Shown: piece by piece, positions 56,190 to 64,000 of the stretch
How positions within the stretch are numbered: the stretch's first letter is position 1
Layout: every line of letters begins with the position of its first letter
NCBI RefSeq assembly: GCF_009906955.1
Contig: NZ_CP047656.1
Location: 1,054,001 to 1,118,000 of the forward strand
Direction of reading: 5' to 3'
DNA: 64,000 nucleotides
From: Paraglaciecola mesophila
GTDB lineage: Bacteria; Pseudomonadota; Gammaproteobacteria; Enterobacterales; Alteromonadaceae
Program-made: the position numbers and the translations under genes
The notes under the pieces: generated by a model
What the model was told of the DNA's origin: nothing
The model's input: the letters and a program-made list of their open reading frames with translations, nothing else
The model's database searches: none

Positions 56190-57029
56190 TTACAATGGGC
56201 TCGGCTCAGCTTGCAGCCAATTTAACGGATCATATTGAGTCGTGGCGCAGGTCACGTGCAGTGTGAACGCGTGGCGCGATTTAGCTGAGCGATTTGGCGC
56301 GCTAAAATGCGGCAGTAAACCGTCAAAAACCACCAGCGAGCCTTTTTTAACTTCAAGGGGTCTAGCGTCTTCATCTTTCGGCCAAGGCGTGTCATCCAGC
56401 ACCTTTAGCTCTGTGCTGTCATTAGCAAAGCGCATAAATTGCTCGCGCAGTGGCGTATCGCTGCCGTCAGCTTTAACTTGTAAACAACCATTTTCAATCG
56501 TAGCGTCTTCCACTGCAATCCAGAATGTCACCACGGACAAAGGATCACTTAAAAAATAGGTACCATCTTGATGCCAGCGGATCACCCCGCCAATCTTTGG
56601 TTGTTTGAAAATATACATAGACTGGTGAATTTGTGGCGCCAGCAAACCAACATCGTTGGCGACTTGGCGAATACGAGGGTCGTGACTGAATTTTTTAAAC
56701 ACGGGGTTCAAAGTATGTAATGCGTGACCAATTTTATTGATGCTAACTGCTTTTTCTTGCTGTAATTCACCGCTTTCATTAAAGGCCTCTTCTTCAAAAA
56801 AACAGCGAATTTTATCGCCTGATTGCAAAAAATAATCATCTCGAGATTTACTTTGATCTTGGGTAGAAAATACAGCGCGTGTTGAATTCGGATCGAATTG
56901 CTCCACTATCGCTTGCGCTTCACTTTTCAAGGATTGCATATCTGCCGCTGAAAAGTATTCGCTGAGCACCACGTATCCATTAGTTTGAAAAAGTTGTTTT
57001 TGTTCAGTAGTTAACACGCAAGATCTCAC
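56190..57029 (-). CDS. Phytanoyl-CoA dioxygenase (PhyH)-family protein
   Basis: 279 aa non-haem iron, 2-oxoglutarate-dependent dioxygenase. Iron-binding HxD in RWHQDGTYF (His about 153, Asp about 155) with the second His in LLPHFS and the 2-oxoglutarate contact arginine in AKSRHAFTLH. PhyH homologues hydroxylate fatty acyl-CoAs or small molecules; the substrate here is unknown. No ATG near the N terminus: GTG 57029 is used, GTG 57017 is an equal alternative. It may belong to the same catabolic neighbourhood as the aldolase genes. Confidence 0.88.
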   Translation of the reverse strand: MRSCVLTTEQKQLFQTNGYVVLSEYFSAADMQSLKSEAQAIVEQFDPNSTRAVFSTQDQSKSRDDYFLQSGDKIRCFFEEEAFNESGELQQEKAVSINKIGHALHTLNPVFKKFSHDPRIRQVANDVGLLAPQIHQSMYIFKQPKIGGVIRWHQDGTYFLSDPLSVVTFWIAVEDATIENGCLQVKADGSDTPLREQFMRFANDSTELKVLDDTPWPKDEDARPLEVKKGSLVVFDGLLPHFSAPNRSAKSRHAFTLHVTCATTQYDPLNWLQAEPSPL

Positions 57030-57088
57030 TGTCGTTTACAAAATTTTTAACAGTATATTGGCAAAGATTTACGACAAGCAAGCAGAGG

Positions 57089-58657
57089 TTAAATTGTACT
57101 TTGATTTTCTCGTTTACGAATGTACATCGCATGATCTGCTTTATGCAGCATATCGCTAACGCTAATGTCACTGTGAGCAAAAGTCACGCAGCCTACACTG
57201 GCATTTACCTTAATTTGCACGCTGTCAGTGCTGATTTTTATATTGTGAAGACGCTGAGTCATTCTCGCCTTAAGCGCCATTGGTAAAGACTCGTCCTCAA
57301 ATCGCGCCAATCCCACGAATTCATCTCCCCCTAAGCGCCCTACTGCGTCTTGGTCGCGCATTTGCTTGCGAATAATTTTAGCGATAATTTGTAAAACTTC
57401 GTCTCCCGCTTTGTGGCCAAAGCTGTCATTTATTTGTTTAAAATTATCTAAATCAATATACAACAAGCATAAGACCCCGCCGTTCGCTTGATGTTCACTA
57501 AGCATTTTTTGCGCGGCGTTTTCCCATCCTCGCCTGTTTAATACTTCACAGAGGGAGTCGGTCATAGCCTGCGCCTGAGCAAATATTTTATCGTTGTTAA
57601 TCCGCTTGATCCGCTCCGATGTGGCTATCGCCAGTAAAAAACTCTCAATTGCAAATGAGTAGATTAAACCGTAGCGCTCAATAAAAGGACTCAAGTCGCC
57701 GAACCATAGGCGAAAGACCATGGCACAACATACGATGCAAGATGCCAATAGCACTAAGCGGGCTGTATGAACCCGTAAATAAGAAGCGTAACCAATTAAC
57801 GCAAAGGTACACAGCATCAGCAGCATAGTGATAATCGACATCACTGAAGAAAGCCAAGAGAATAATTGCCCCCTTGCTATAAACTGCAACGCGATAGATA
57901 TAGCTAAGACAAATGCCGCAGGATAGACAACTGTAAAACGGGTAAATCGAGGCCAGCGACGCTGTAAATCAAGCAAGGCGACCACGAAAATGGTGCCACT
58001 GAAAACCGTCAATCCAGCAAAAAGTAAATTAACTGAACGATTATTAAATGAGCTGCCATTGAGGAAAAGATCGAGGTTTCCTTCTTGCAAAAGAAAGAAT
58101 ACACCGGCGCAAAGCACGTAATAACAATAGTAGTGAAAACGCTCGTCGTTAAGGCTACGTCCCATAAAGAACAAATAGAAAACCAGCGTGATGCACAAGC
58201 CAAAAAACAACCCTAGCAACAAATTGTGTTGCTGCCCCACTAGCGCGTAATCGCGCCAGCTTTGTAGGCGTAAACTGGCGGTAAAATCTTTCTCAGCATC
58301 GATTTGAAAAGCAAGCTTAAAATTTCCTTGTGGCAACGCGTAAGCGAGTTGATTTGCAGCCAATGCGCTCTGCTCAACGCCATTTATCAGCAGGACGCTG
58401 TGTCGAATAAAGCCATCTTTAGTCATTAACACTCGCGGTTGTTCAAGGGAGCATTGAAATGAAAATAGATTATCAAACTGCGTAACTGGAAGGCTAAGCG
58501 CAGCGGCAAGTGTTAAGTCTGACACCTTAGTCTTGTTGTTATCACTCAATAATTGGCAGCGGTCTAATGGCTGGGCAGATACAGAGTGGCTAAACAAACC
58601 AAACCCTATCAAAAGAAGGCTTAATAAACGAAAGTGTGCACCTATATTTAGTGCCAT
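57089..58657 (-). CDS. 7TMR-DISM diguanylate cyclase (GGDEF)
   Basis: 522 aa from ATG 58657; starts at 58693 (ATG) and 58708 (GTG) are also possible. Signal peptide to about residue 29, then a periplasmic 7TMR-DISM extracellular domain (about 30-150), seven membrane helices (about 160-360), and a cytoplasmic GGDEF domain (about 370-520). Active-site GGDEF is intact in RLGGDEFVG, and an RxxD I-site (RDQD) lies five residues before it. It should couple a periplasmic signal to cyclic di-GMP synthesis. Single gene. Confidence 0.93.
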   Translation of the reverse strand: MALNIGAHFRLLSLLLIGFGLFSHSVSAQPLDRCQLLSDNNKTKVSDLTLAAALSLPVTQFDNLFSFQCSLEQPRVLMTKDGFIRHSVLLINGVEQSALAANQLAYALPQGNFKLAFQIDAEKDFTASLRLQSWRDYALVGQQHNLLLGLFFGLCITLVFYLFFMGRSLNDERFHYYCYYVLCAGVFFLLQEGNLDLFLNGSSFNNRSVNLLFAGLTVFSGTIFVVALLDLQRRWPRFTRFTVVYPAAFVLAISIALQFIARGQLFSWLSSVMSIITMLLMLCTFALIGYASYLRVHTARLVLLASCIVCCAMVFRLWFGDLSPFIERYGLIYSFAIESFLLAIATSERIKRINNDKIFAQAQAMTDSLCEVLNRRGWENAAQKMLSEHQANGGVLCLLYIDLDNFKQINDSFGHKAGDEVLQIIAKIIRKQMRDQDAVGRLGGDEFVGLARFEDESLPMALKARMTQRLHNIKISTDSVQIKVNASVGCVTFAHSDISVSDMLHKADHAMYIRKRENQSTI

Positions 58658-58949
58658 GACACTTAGCTTACGCAGAACATGAAAGTACGTCATAGTTAAT
58701 ATATACACGTTATTAGCACTTTTTCCTGTTCAATTTCATCAAGATGTTAAACGCGCTTAAATTCAGTAAAATTTAAATAATATCACTTAATATTTGACTA
58801 ACTTTTAGTGAATCTCACAGAAAACCTGTAAACCCACATTATTTTAGCTGTCTGAAAACAACAAATAACTATTAAAAACAATAAGTTGGATAATTGGCAT
58901 AGCAACTGCCTACTCCTCATAATAAACATTGAACACACAATGAGGGATC

Positions 58950-59618
58950 ATGGCTATTCTACCTGTCATATCAGTACTAAGTGTATTGGCATTTAGTCCA
59001 ACAGCGCATCCGACTTTACAGGCTCCTCGCACACATTTAAGCCCCGTACATTTGAGCAAGAGCCCCGAGGTTTTTAATCAAAGAAATACCGAACTCGGCC
59101 TGGAGTACTTTGCCACGCAATCAATTCAGGTTAACGTTGCTCACGTTGGCCTACCTTCAGGCACATCGGTCAGGCGCATATCATCAGTGAACGGGAATGT
59201 TTATAGTCCGTTTGAACTTTATGTTTCATCAAGTATTTTTACAGATAGCGGCAACATTACCCTAGGAGCCAACAGTGTTGTGGCGGGCTCCATTAGCACG
59301 CACAAAGGCAAGGTTTTACTCGATAGTGTGACAGTGGCAGGAGATATTAAAAGCCAATACGGCGACATATCTCTCAGTGGAAATACATTGATATACGGAG
59401 ACGTGGTCCTTGGCTATCCAAACGCTCTAAGTCATTGTCACGAGGGTGATGCATGTCACGTTCAACTGACAAATACGCTACCACGAGTACATATTGGCGA
59501 AAATGTACGTATTCTTGGTACCTTAGTCATTAACGGTTTAGCGACATTAGAAATAGATAACTCTGCGTCTTTGCTTCAAATTCACTTTAATACCGAGTCA
59601 TTGGAATATGCGCAATAG
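58950..59618 (+). CDS. Exported beta-solenoid-like protein
   Basis: 222 aa. N-terminal signal-like hydrophobic stretch (residues 1-20), then about residues 75-160 show a repeating pattern of short strands with small residues, such as VNGNVYSP, SGNITLGANSVVAGSIS, GKVLLDSVTVAGDI and GDISLSGNTLIYGDVVLG, followed by CHEGDACHV with two cysteines and a final rung IGENVRILGTLVINGL. Spacing suggests a right-handed beta-helix, as in bactofilins or polymer-forming proteins. ATG 58950. Not assigned to a family; envelope location is inferred. Confidence 0.7.
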   Translation: MAILPVISVLSVLAFSPTAHPTLQAPRTHLSPVHLSKSPEVFNQRNTELGLEYFATQSIQVNVAHVGLPSGTSVRRISSVNGNVYSPFELYVSSSIFTDSGNITLGANSVVAGSISTHKGKVLLDSVTVAGDIKSQYGDISLSGNTLIYGDVVLGYPNALSHCHEGDACHVQLTNTLPRVHIGENVRILGTLVINGLATLEIDNSASLLQIHFNTESLEYAQ

Positions 59619-59835
59619 TGTGTCTTTTTAATCGCTAGACGACCTTTTAGGCCAACATTAAAACCAAAGCGCCGAAACATACCAACAGAACACTTTAGAT
59701 TAATTATTGTATAAACCTATGATTGCATTGGCATTCATCTTTAAATCTCGGGGACTGAGCGCATTGTGATACTTCGATGATAGAATAACGATATTATGCG
59801 AAGCAATGTTATACATATAATAAGAAGAGGTATGA

Positions 59836-61215
59836 ATGAAACACTTCCATGTCGCCAGTGTCATGTTGGCACTCAGTTTGACCAGTACTATGAGCTTGGC
59901 CCAGAGCACCACTGACTATCAAGACCAAGCAAAACTGCATGATATCGCCAAGGCTGTCTCACCTGAACGTATTGAGGCCGATATTCGAACTTTAGTCGGC
60001 TTTGGCACTCGCCATACGTTATCTGAAACCGAATCAGATACCCAAGGAATTGGCGCTGCACGGCGCTGGATAAAAAATGAGTTTGAACAGATATCCCAAG
60101 CCTGCGGTGGCTGTTTAGAGGTCTATTTTCAAGCGAAAACCATCAGTGGTGAAACGCGAATTCCTGACGCTACCGAGGTGGTCAGTGTTATCGCTGTACA
60201 GCGCGGAAGTCACGATCCAAATCGCTATGTGTTGATGTCTGGCGATATTGACTCTCGGGTCTCTGACGTAATGAACAGCACCTCTATTTCCCCTGGTGCT
60301 AATGACAACGCGTCTGGTGTCGCAGGGACTTTAGAAGCAGCTCGCGTGTTATCAAAGTATAAATTCAATGGCAGCATAGTGTACGCAGCGTTAGCAGGTG
60401 AAGAGCAAGGATTATTCGGAGGTAAAATACTGGCCGAACAAGCTCAAAAAGACGGTTGGCGCATCAAAGCCGTGCTGAACAACGACATGATTGGCAACAT
60501 AGAAGGCATTAACGGGGTGATTAACAACACCACTGCCCGCATATTCGCTGAAGGCACCCGCCAAACAGAGACACCTGAAGAAGCCCGTGTTCGACGCTTT
60601 ACAGGTGGCGAAGTTGACTCACCAAGTCGCAATTTAGCCCGTTATATAGACCTGATGGCAGATCGCTACATTCCAAATTTAGATACCATGGTTATTTATC
60701 GATTAGATAGATTTGGTCGCGGCGGTCACCATAGACCATTCAATGACTTGGGTTATCCGGGTGTGCGAATTATGGAAACCAACGAGAATTACAATCGTCA
60801 ACACCAAGACATTCGCAGTGAAAACGGTATCGATTATGGGGATACTATCGAAGGGGTTAACTTTGAGTATGCGGCAAAGCTGACTGCGCTTAACGCAGTA
60901 TCGCTTGCTGGTATGGCATGGGCTCCCGCCCCTCCTGCGAAAGTAGAGATTAATGGCGCTGTCAAACCAAGCACCACCTTAAATTGGCAAGCGCTAGATC
61001 CTAAACAAAATCCACAACTTAAAGGCTATAAAATCTATTGGCGTTACACAGACGCACCGCAATGGCAGTTCAGTCGTTTTGTGGGCAATGTGAATAGCTA
61101 CACGTTAGACAATATAGTGATCGACAACTACTTCTTTGGTGTGGCCAGTGTGAGTCAAGATGGCGCAGAAAGCCCCGTTGTATTTCCAGGTGCCGCAGGG
61201 GCGTTTGGCGAATAA
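59836..61215 (+). CDS. Exported M28-family metallopeptidase
   Basis: 459 aa. Signal peptide about 1-22 (ending SLAQ). Dizinc aminopeptidase fold: ANDNASGVAG gives a bridging Asp, LAGEEQGLFGG the general base and a ligand Glu, NNDMIGN another Asp, and GGHHRPFND a His. The first ligand of the usual HxDS motif is replaced (SGDIDSRVSD), so one zinc site may be atypical. C-terminal about 100 residues (from 370) look like a fibronectin III/Ig-type domain. Probably a secreted or periplasmic aminopeptidase for peptide nutrition. ATG 59836 with AAGAGG. Confidence 0.9.
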   Translation: MKHFHVASVMLALSLTSTMSLAQSTTDYQDQAKLHDIAKAVSPERIEADIRTLVGFGTRHTLSETESDTQGIGAARRWIKNEFEQISQACGGCLEVYFQAKTISGETRIPDATEVVSVIAVQRGSHDPNRYVLMSGDIDSRVSDVMNSTSISPGANDNASGVAGTLEAARVLSKYKFNGSIVYAALAGEEQGLFGGKILAEQAQKDGWRIKAVLNNDMIGNIEGINGVINNTTARIFAEGTRQTETPEEARVRRFTGGEVDSPSRNLARYIDLMADRYIPNLDTMVIYRLDRFGRGGHHRPFNDLGYPGVRIMETNENYNRQHQDIRSENGIDYGDTIEGVNFEYAAKLTALNAVSLAGMAWAPAPPAKVEINGAVKPSTTLNWQALDPKQNPQLKGYKIYWRYTDAPQWQFSRFVGNVNSYTLDNIVIDNYFFGVASVSQDGAESPVVFPGAAGAFGE

Positions 61216-61468
61216 ATGGGTACGTAATCGCTCTCTTACAACGTAGGTGCCTTAGGCGCCTGCGTTATGCATAAGACACTGGTAGCGTATTATCTGAGCT
61301 ACCAAACATGTTTAATCGGTCCAGCTATCTAATCGAAAACATACCTAACCCAGCAACATACTTATCTCGGTAAATATAACTCCCTCAACAGTTTACTTAT
61401 ACTTTTCTCCGCATATCTCCTTGTCCAGTTGTCCAGTTGGCCCCTTGTCATAGTAGAAATAGGCTACA

Positions 61469-61678
61469 TTGAAAATTCGCCGCAAAATAGCGCTAGCGTA
61501 CTCGTGGTTTCTTGGTCTTTTGTGTTTTGCGTTTGCGTTTGGCCTCACCTACCTTGCTCTCGCTACTTTAATTACTAGCCATTCCATGAAGTTCAAATTT
61601 TTTGAATTAACATCTCAAATCATTCTAATTTCATTTCTTTTATCGGCGAGGTACATTTACCCCATCGCCGCAGCTTAA
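61469..61678 (+). CDS. Possible small membrane protein
   Basis: 69 aa with two hydrophobic stretches (about residues 11-35 and 48-62) and a basic N terminus. The start would be TTG 61469 with only AGG as ribosome site. It lies 76 bp upstream of doxX on the same strand. No family recognised. The clear membrane pattern supports a gene, the weak start argues against. Confidence 0.4.
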   Translation: MKIRRKIALAYSWFLGLLCFAFAFGLTYLALATLITSHSMKFKFFELTSQIILISFLLSARYIYPIAAA

Positions 61679-61754
61679 TAGTTAATGAGACTAACATGCA
61701 TGGCAGATTGAAAAGATTGAACACTATTAACATCAAATATTTTGAGGAAAAATC

Positions 61755-62204
61755 ATGAAAAGCACATTTTTGAACAAATTACTCTCATCTCAAGCGGGCT
61801 TGTCAGCACTAGCACTGAGAATTCCAGTAGGCATTATTTTTATTGCTCATGGTTCCCAGAAGTTATTCGGAGCCTTTGGCGGGTATGGCCTTGAAGGCTC
61901 CGGCCAATGGATGGCATCTATTGGCTTAGAGCCTGGCTACACACTTGCCTTTTTAGCTGGTAGTGCCGAGTTCTTTGGGGGCATAGCGTTACTTGTTGGT
62001 TTGCTAACACGCCCCGCGGCAGCGGTTCTCGCTATTACTATGCTGGTCGCTATTTTTAGCGTGCACATTAGCAATGGGTTATTTATGGCAAATAACGGTT
62101 ATGAATACGCCTTAGCGTTACTGGCTGCCTCTGTGTCCTTAATGTTTTCTGGCGCAGGTAAATTATCGATTGATTCCGCTATTGCCGCGCGTAGTGAGCA
62201 ATAG
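61755..62204 (+). CDS. DoxX-family membrane protein
   Basis: 149 aa with four membrane helices. Typical DoxX N terminus (LALRIPVGIIFIAHGSQKLFG, then GLEGSGQWMASIGLEPG) and central GSAEFFGGIALLVGL. Family links to redox/thiol metabolism and to detoxification, but enzymatic role is uncertain. ATG 61755 with GAGG. A terminator overlaps its stop, and a pirin gene and a LysR gene follow on the same strand, a combination often seen in proteobacteria. Confidence 0.93.
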   Translation: MKSTFLNKLLSSQAGLSALALRIPVGIIFIAHGSQKLFGAFGGYGLEGSGQWMASIGLEPGYTLAFLAGSAEFFGGIALLVGLLTRPAAAVLAITMLVAIFSVHISNGLFMANNGYEYALALLAASVSLMFSGAGKLSIDSAIAARSEQ

Positions 62205-62216
62205 CGGCGCTTTTTT
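62176..62216 (+). terminator. Intrinsic terminator overlapping the doxX stop
   Basis: Perfect 10-bp inverted repeat CCGCTATTGC / GCAATAGCGG (62176-62207), then CGC and T6 on the plus strand. The right arm contains the doxX TAG. Confidence 0.85.
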
Positions 62217-62350
62217 CCACGACACTTTTTCCACGACTCTTTCCCCAACGACACTTATTTTCGAAGGAACTTATTGTGGATAAAACATCGGTTCGATGGG
62301 GCTTACTTTTGATACAAGTTACTTTTGATTAAACACTGACGGAGGACACC

Positions 62351-63046
62351 ATGATTGATATCCGATTAGCAGCAGATCGCGGACATGCAAACTTTGGATG
62401 GTTAGATAGCAAACATACCTTCTCGTTTGGCTCATATCACGATCCAAAGTATATGGGTTACTCGGCACTTCGCGTGATCAACGATGATGAAATAGAGCCT
62501 GGTGCAGGCTTTGGTACTCACGGGCACAAAGATATGGAAATCATTAGCTTTGTGACCCAAGGCGTGATTGCCCATAAAGACAGTATGGGCAATGTGATTA
62601 ACATGCCAACTGGTGAGTTTCAGCTGATGTCTGCCGGTACTGGCGTGACACACAGTGAATACAATGCCTCACAAAGTGAGCCGTTGCATTTATTGCAGAT
62701 TTGGATAGTGCCTAACAGTAAAGGAGGCACGCCGAGCTACCAGCAAAAAAATTTCGGCGAGCACCAAGGACTTACCCAAATTGTGACTCCGACAGGTGAA
62801 AATGGCACCTTGGCAATCAAACAAGATGCTCGATTAAATCAGGTACGGTTAGCGCCTGGAACCAGCATACGTGTTGACATCGATAAGCAGCGACATATTT
62901 ATCTACACCTAGTTGACGGCACACTTGATGTTAATCAGCAGCGTTTGCACCCTGGGGATGGGGCACAAGTAACTCAACTGGACACGCTGCTATTAGCAAA
63001 CAATAGCAAGGTTCCAAGTGTGGCTTTAATGTTTGACCTTCCTTGA
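62351..63046 (+). CDS. Pirin-family protein (YhhW-like)
   Basis: 231 aa bicupin. Metal site in the first cupin: FGTHGHKDMEIISFV (two His and the Glu nearby) and THSEYN. The N terminus (ADRGHANFGWLDSKHTFSFG.YHDP) is typical of YhhW, which can oxidise quercetin in vitro; the natural substrate is unknown. ATG 62351 with a perfect GGAGG. Between doxX and LysR. Confidence 0.95.
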   Translation: MIDIRLAADRGHANFGWLDSKHTFSFGSYHDPKYMGYSALRVINDDEIEPGAGFGTHGHKDMEIISFVTQGVIAHKDSMGNVINMPTGEFQLMSAGTGVTHSEYNASQSEPLHLLQIWIVPNSKGGTPSYQQKNFGEHQGLTQIVTPTGENGTLAIKQDARLNQVRLAPGTSIRVDIDKQRHIYLHLVDGTLDVNQQRLHPGDGAQVTQLDTLLLANNSKVPSVALMFDLP

Positions 63047-63074
63047 TGAAGATAAAGTACAATTAAGCCAACCT

Positions 63075-63112
63075 AGCTGCCTTGATCCGTTTCAAGGCAG
63101 CTTATTTTGTTT
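63075..63112 (+). terminator. Intrinsic terminator of the pirin gene
   Basis: Inverted repeat AGCTGCCTTGA / TCAAGGCAGCT (11 pairs) with a 6-base loop, followed by TATTTTGTTTT. It separates the pirin gene from the LysR gene. Confidence 0.9.
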
Positions 63113-63124
63113 TATGGAGAAAAT

Positions 63125-64000
63125 ATGCGCCACGCAGTAACCCTTGACGCACTTAGAGTACTCGAGGCTATTCATAACAAAGGCAGTTTTGCAGCTGCTG
63201 CTGAAACACTATTCAAAGTGCCCTCGGCACTGACCTACACCGTCAGCAAGTTAGAGAATGATTTGGGTGTCGCACTATTTGACCGAAAAGGACAAAGAGC
63301 CATATTAACACCAGCGGGAAAACTGGTACTCGACGAAGGCATTGAAATACTCAGGGCTGCAAGTGATCTTGAAGAGCGTGTTCAACAGTTAGAGTCTGGT
63401 TGGGAATCGAAATTGGTGATCGCCAAAGACACTATCATTAGTGAGGCGCCACTGATTGAATTGATTTCACAATTTTGTTCATTAGATAAACACGTCGAAA
63501 TTACAGTTATCGAAGAAGCGTTAGGCGGTGGCTGGGACGCGCTGCAATCAAATCGTGCCGATATCGCATTGGGGGTGACAGGTGAATTACCCAAGGGCCA
63601 ATACGACGTTGCCCTTTTAGGTGAATTAGAATTTGTATTTGCAGTGAGTGCTGACCATCCACTGGCGGATTTTATCGGATTAATTGAGGGGCAGCACATC
63701 CGTCAATATCCGTATATTGTTGTGGCAGATAGCTCTCGTACATTACCTGGGCGCACCAGCGGCTTGTTTGACAACAAGCAATTAATCCGCGTGAGCAGTA
63801 TGTATAGTAAAGCGCGTGCCCAAGCAGCTGGAATTGGGGTGGGTTTTTTACCTATTCATATTGCCAAACCGTTTCTAGATGACGGCAGCTTAGTGGCCAA
63901 AGCAACCTCTTTACCTAGACCGCCTATTTCAATTTATTTTGCCAAGGAAAAATCAACCTCAGGTAAGGCCGCCCAGTGGTTCTGGCAAAGGTTGAACCAA
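63125..64000 (+). CDS. LysR-type regulator, cut by window edge
   Basis: 292 codons from ATG 63125 to the end with no stop, so only a few C-terminal residues are missing. HTH about residues 5-62 (GSFAAAAETLFKVPSALTYTVSKLE), then the substrate-binding domain. TYTVSKLENDLGVALFDRKGQRAILTP-type core puts it with the LysR regulators found beside pirin/doxX. Ribosome site GGAG in TATGGAGAAAAT. Likely controls the two preceding genes. Confidence 0.9.
   Translation, partial: MRHAVTLDALRVLEAIHNKGSFAAAAETLFKVPSALTYTVSKLENDLGVALFDRKGQRAILTPAGKLVLDEGIEILRAASDLEERVQQLESGWESKLVIAKDTIISEAPLIELISQFCSLDKHVEITVIEEALGGGWDALQSNRADIALGVTGELPKGQYDVALLGELEFVFAVSADHPLADFIGLIEGQHIRQYPYIVVADSSRTLPGRTSGLFDNKQLIRVSSMYSKARAQAAGIGVGFLPIHIAKPFLDDGSLVAKATSLPRPPISIYFAKEKSTSGKAAQWFWQRLNQ

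Noticed and set aside
62211-62256. Three imperfect copies of a T-rich TTTTTCCACGACAC-like unit after doxX as a regulatory repeat
   Set aside because: Copies are poor and lie just after the terminator T-run, so slippage in untranslated DNA is enough to explain them.

Overview
The window looks like chromosomal DNA of a marine gammaproteobacterium of the Alteromonadales, probably close to Paraglaciecola, Glaciecola or Alteromonas. This rests on gene content and protein similarity judged by eye: a rimP-nusA-infB-rbfA-truB-rpsO block led by an initiator tRNA, YbiT, RecN, BamE, NagZ, FeoAB, PqiABC-type and FadE proteins, several TonB-dependent receptors, a PEP-CTERM-type exported protein and moderate A+T content. 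No phage, plasmid, CRISPR or complete insertion sequence was seen.

Layout. 1-5.4 kb: a TonB-dependent receptor (cut by the window edge), an exported RidA protein, a diheme cytochrome c and a Tat-exported FAD amine oxidase lie on the minus strand, divergent from a LysR regulator. They look like a periplasmic amine or amino-acid oxidation unit. 5.6-15.2 kb: housekeeping genes (DASS anion transporter, nagZ, nadK, recN with two LexA-like boxes, bamE, ybiT, an NYN-domain nuclease). 15.3-18.9 kb: feoA-feoB with a Fur-like palindrome, then a class II DAHP synthase. 19.3-27.4 kb: an accessory-looking cluster of short-chain dehydrogenases, an NAD-binding protein, an alpha/beta hydrolase and two paralogous AraC regulators, with two long inverted repeats and a remnant of a dehydrogenase gene. 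27.5-35.3 kb: a low-molecular-weight phosphatase, a pqiABC-type lipid-transport operon, a diguanylate cyclase and an ATM1-type ABC exporter with two small overlapping genes. 35.2-42.8 kb: a PEP-CTERM-type protein, then the translation/transcription operon from initiator tRNA to rpsO. 43-50.6 kb: phhB, a large TonB-dependent receptor, a MaoC-type hydratase, an M23 peptidase and fadE. 50.6-57 kb: a duplicated gene fragment, two small exported proteins, a Tat-exported class V aminotransferase, an enolase-superfamily enzyme, a class II aldolase, a parvulin and a PhyH dioxygenase. 57-64 kb: a 7TMR-DISM diguanylate cyclase, a beta-solenoid-like exported protein, an M28 peptidase, and doxX-pirin followed by a LysR gene cut by the window edge.

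The most interesting candidate system is the first one: outer-membrane receptor, periplasmic flavin oxidase, dedicated diheme cytochrome and periplasmic RidA. In this arrangement the oxidase would make a reactive imine outside the cytoplasm, the cytochrome would take the electrons, and the exported RidA would hydrolyse the imine in place. Other points worth checking are the two inverted repeats at 23.5 and 25.9 kb, a sharp 99%-to-59% identity breakpoint in the duplicated aminotransferase tail at 50.7 kb, and an exported small protein carrying a TonB-receptor-like N-terminal motif at 51.3 kb.
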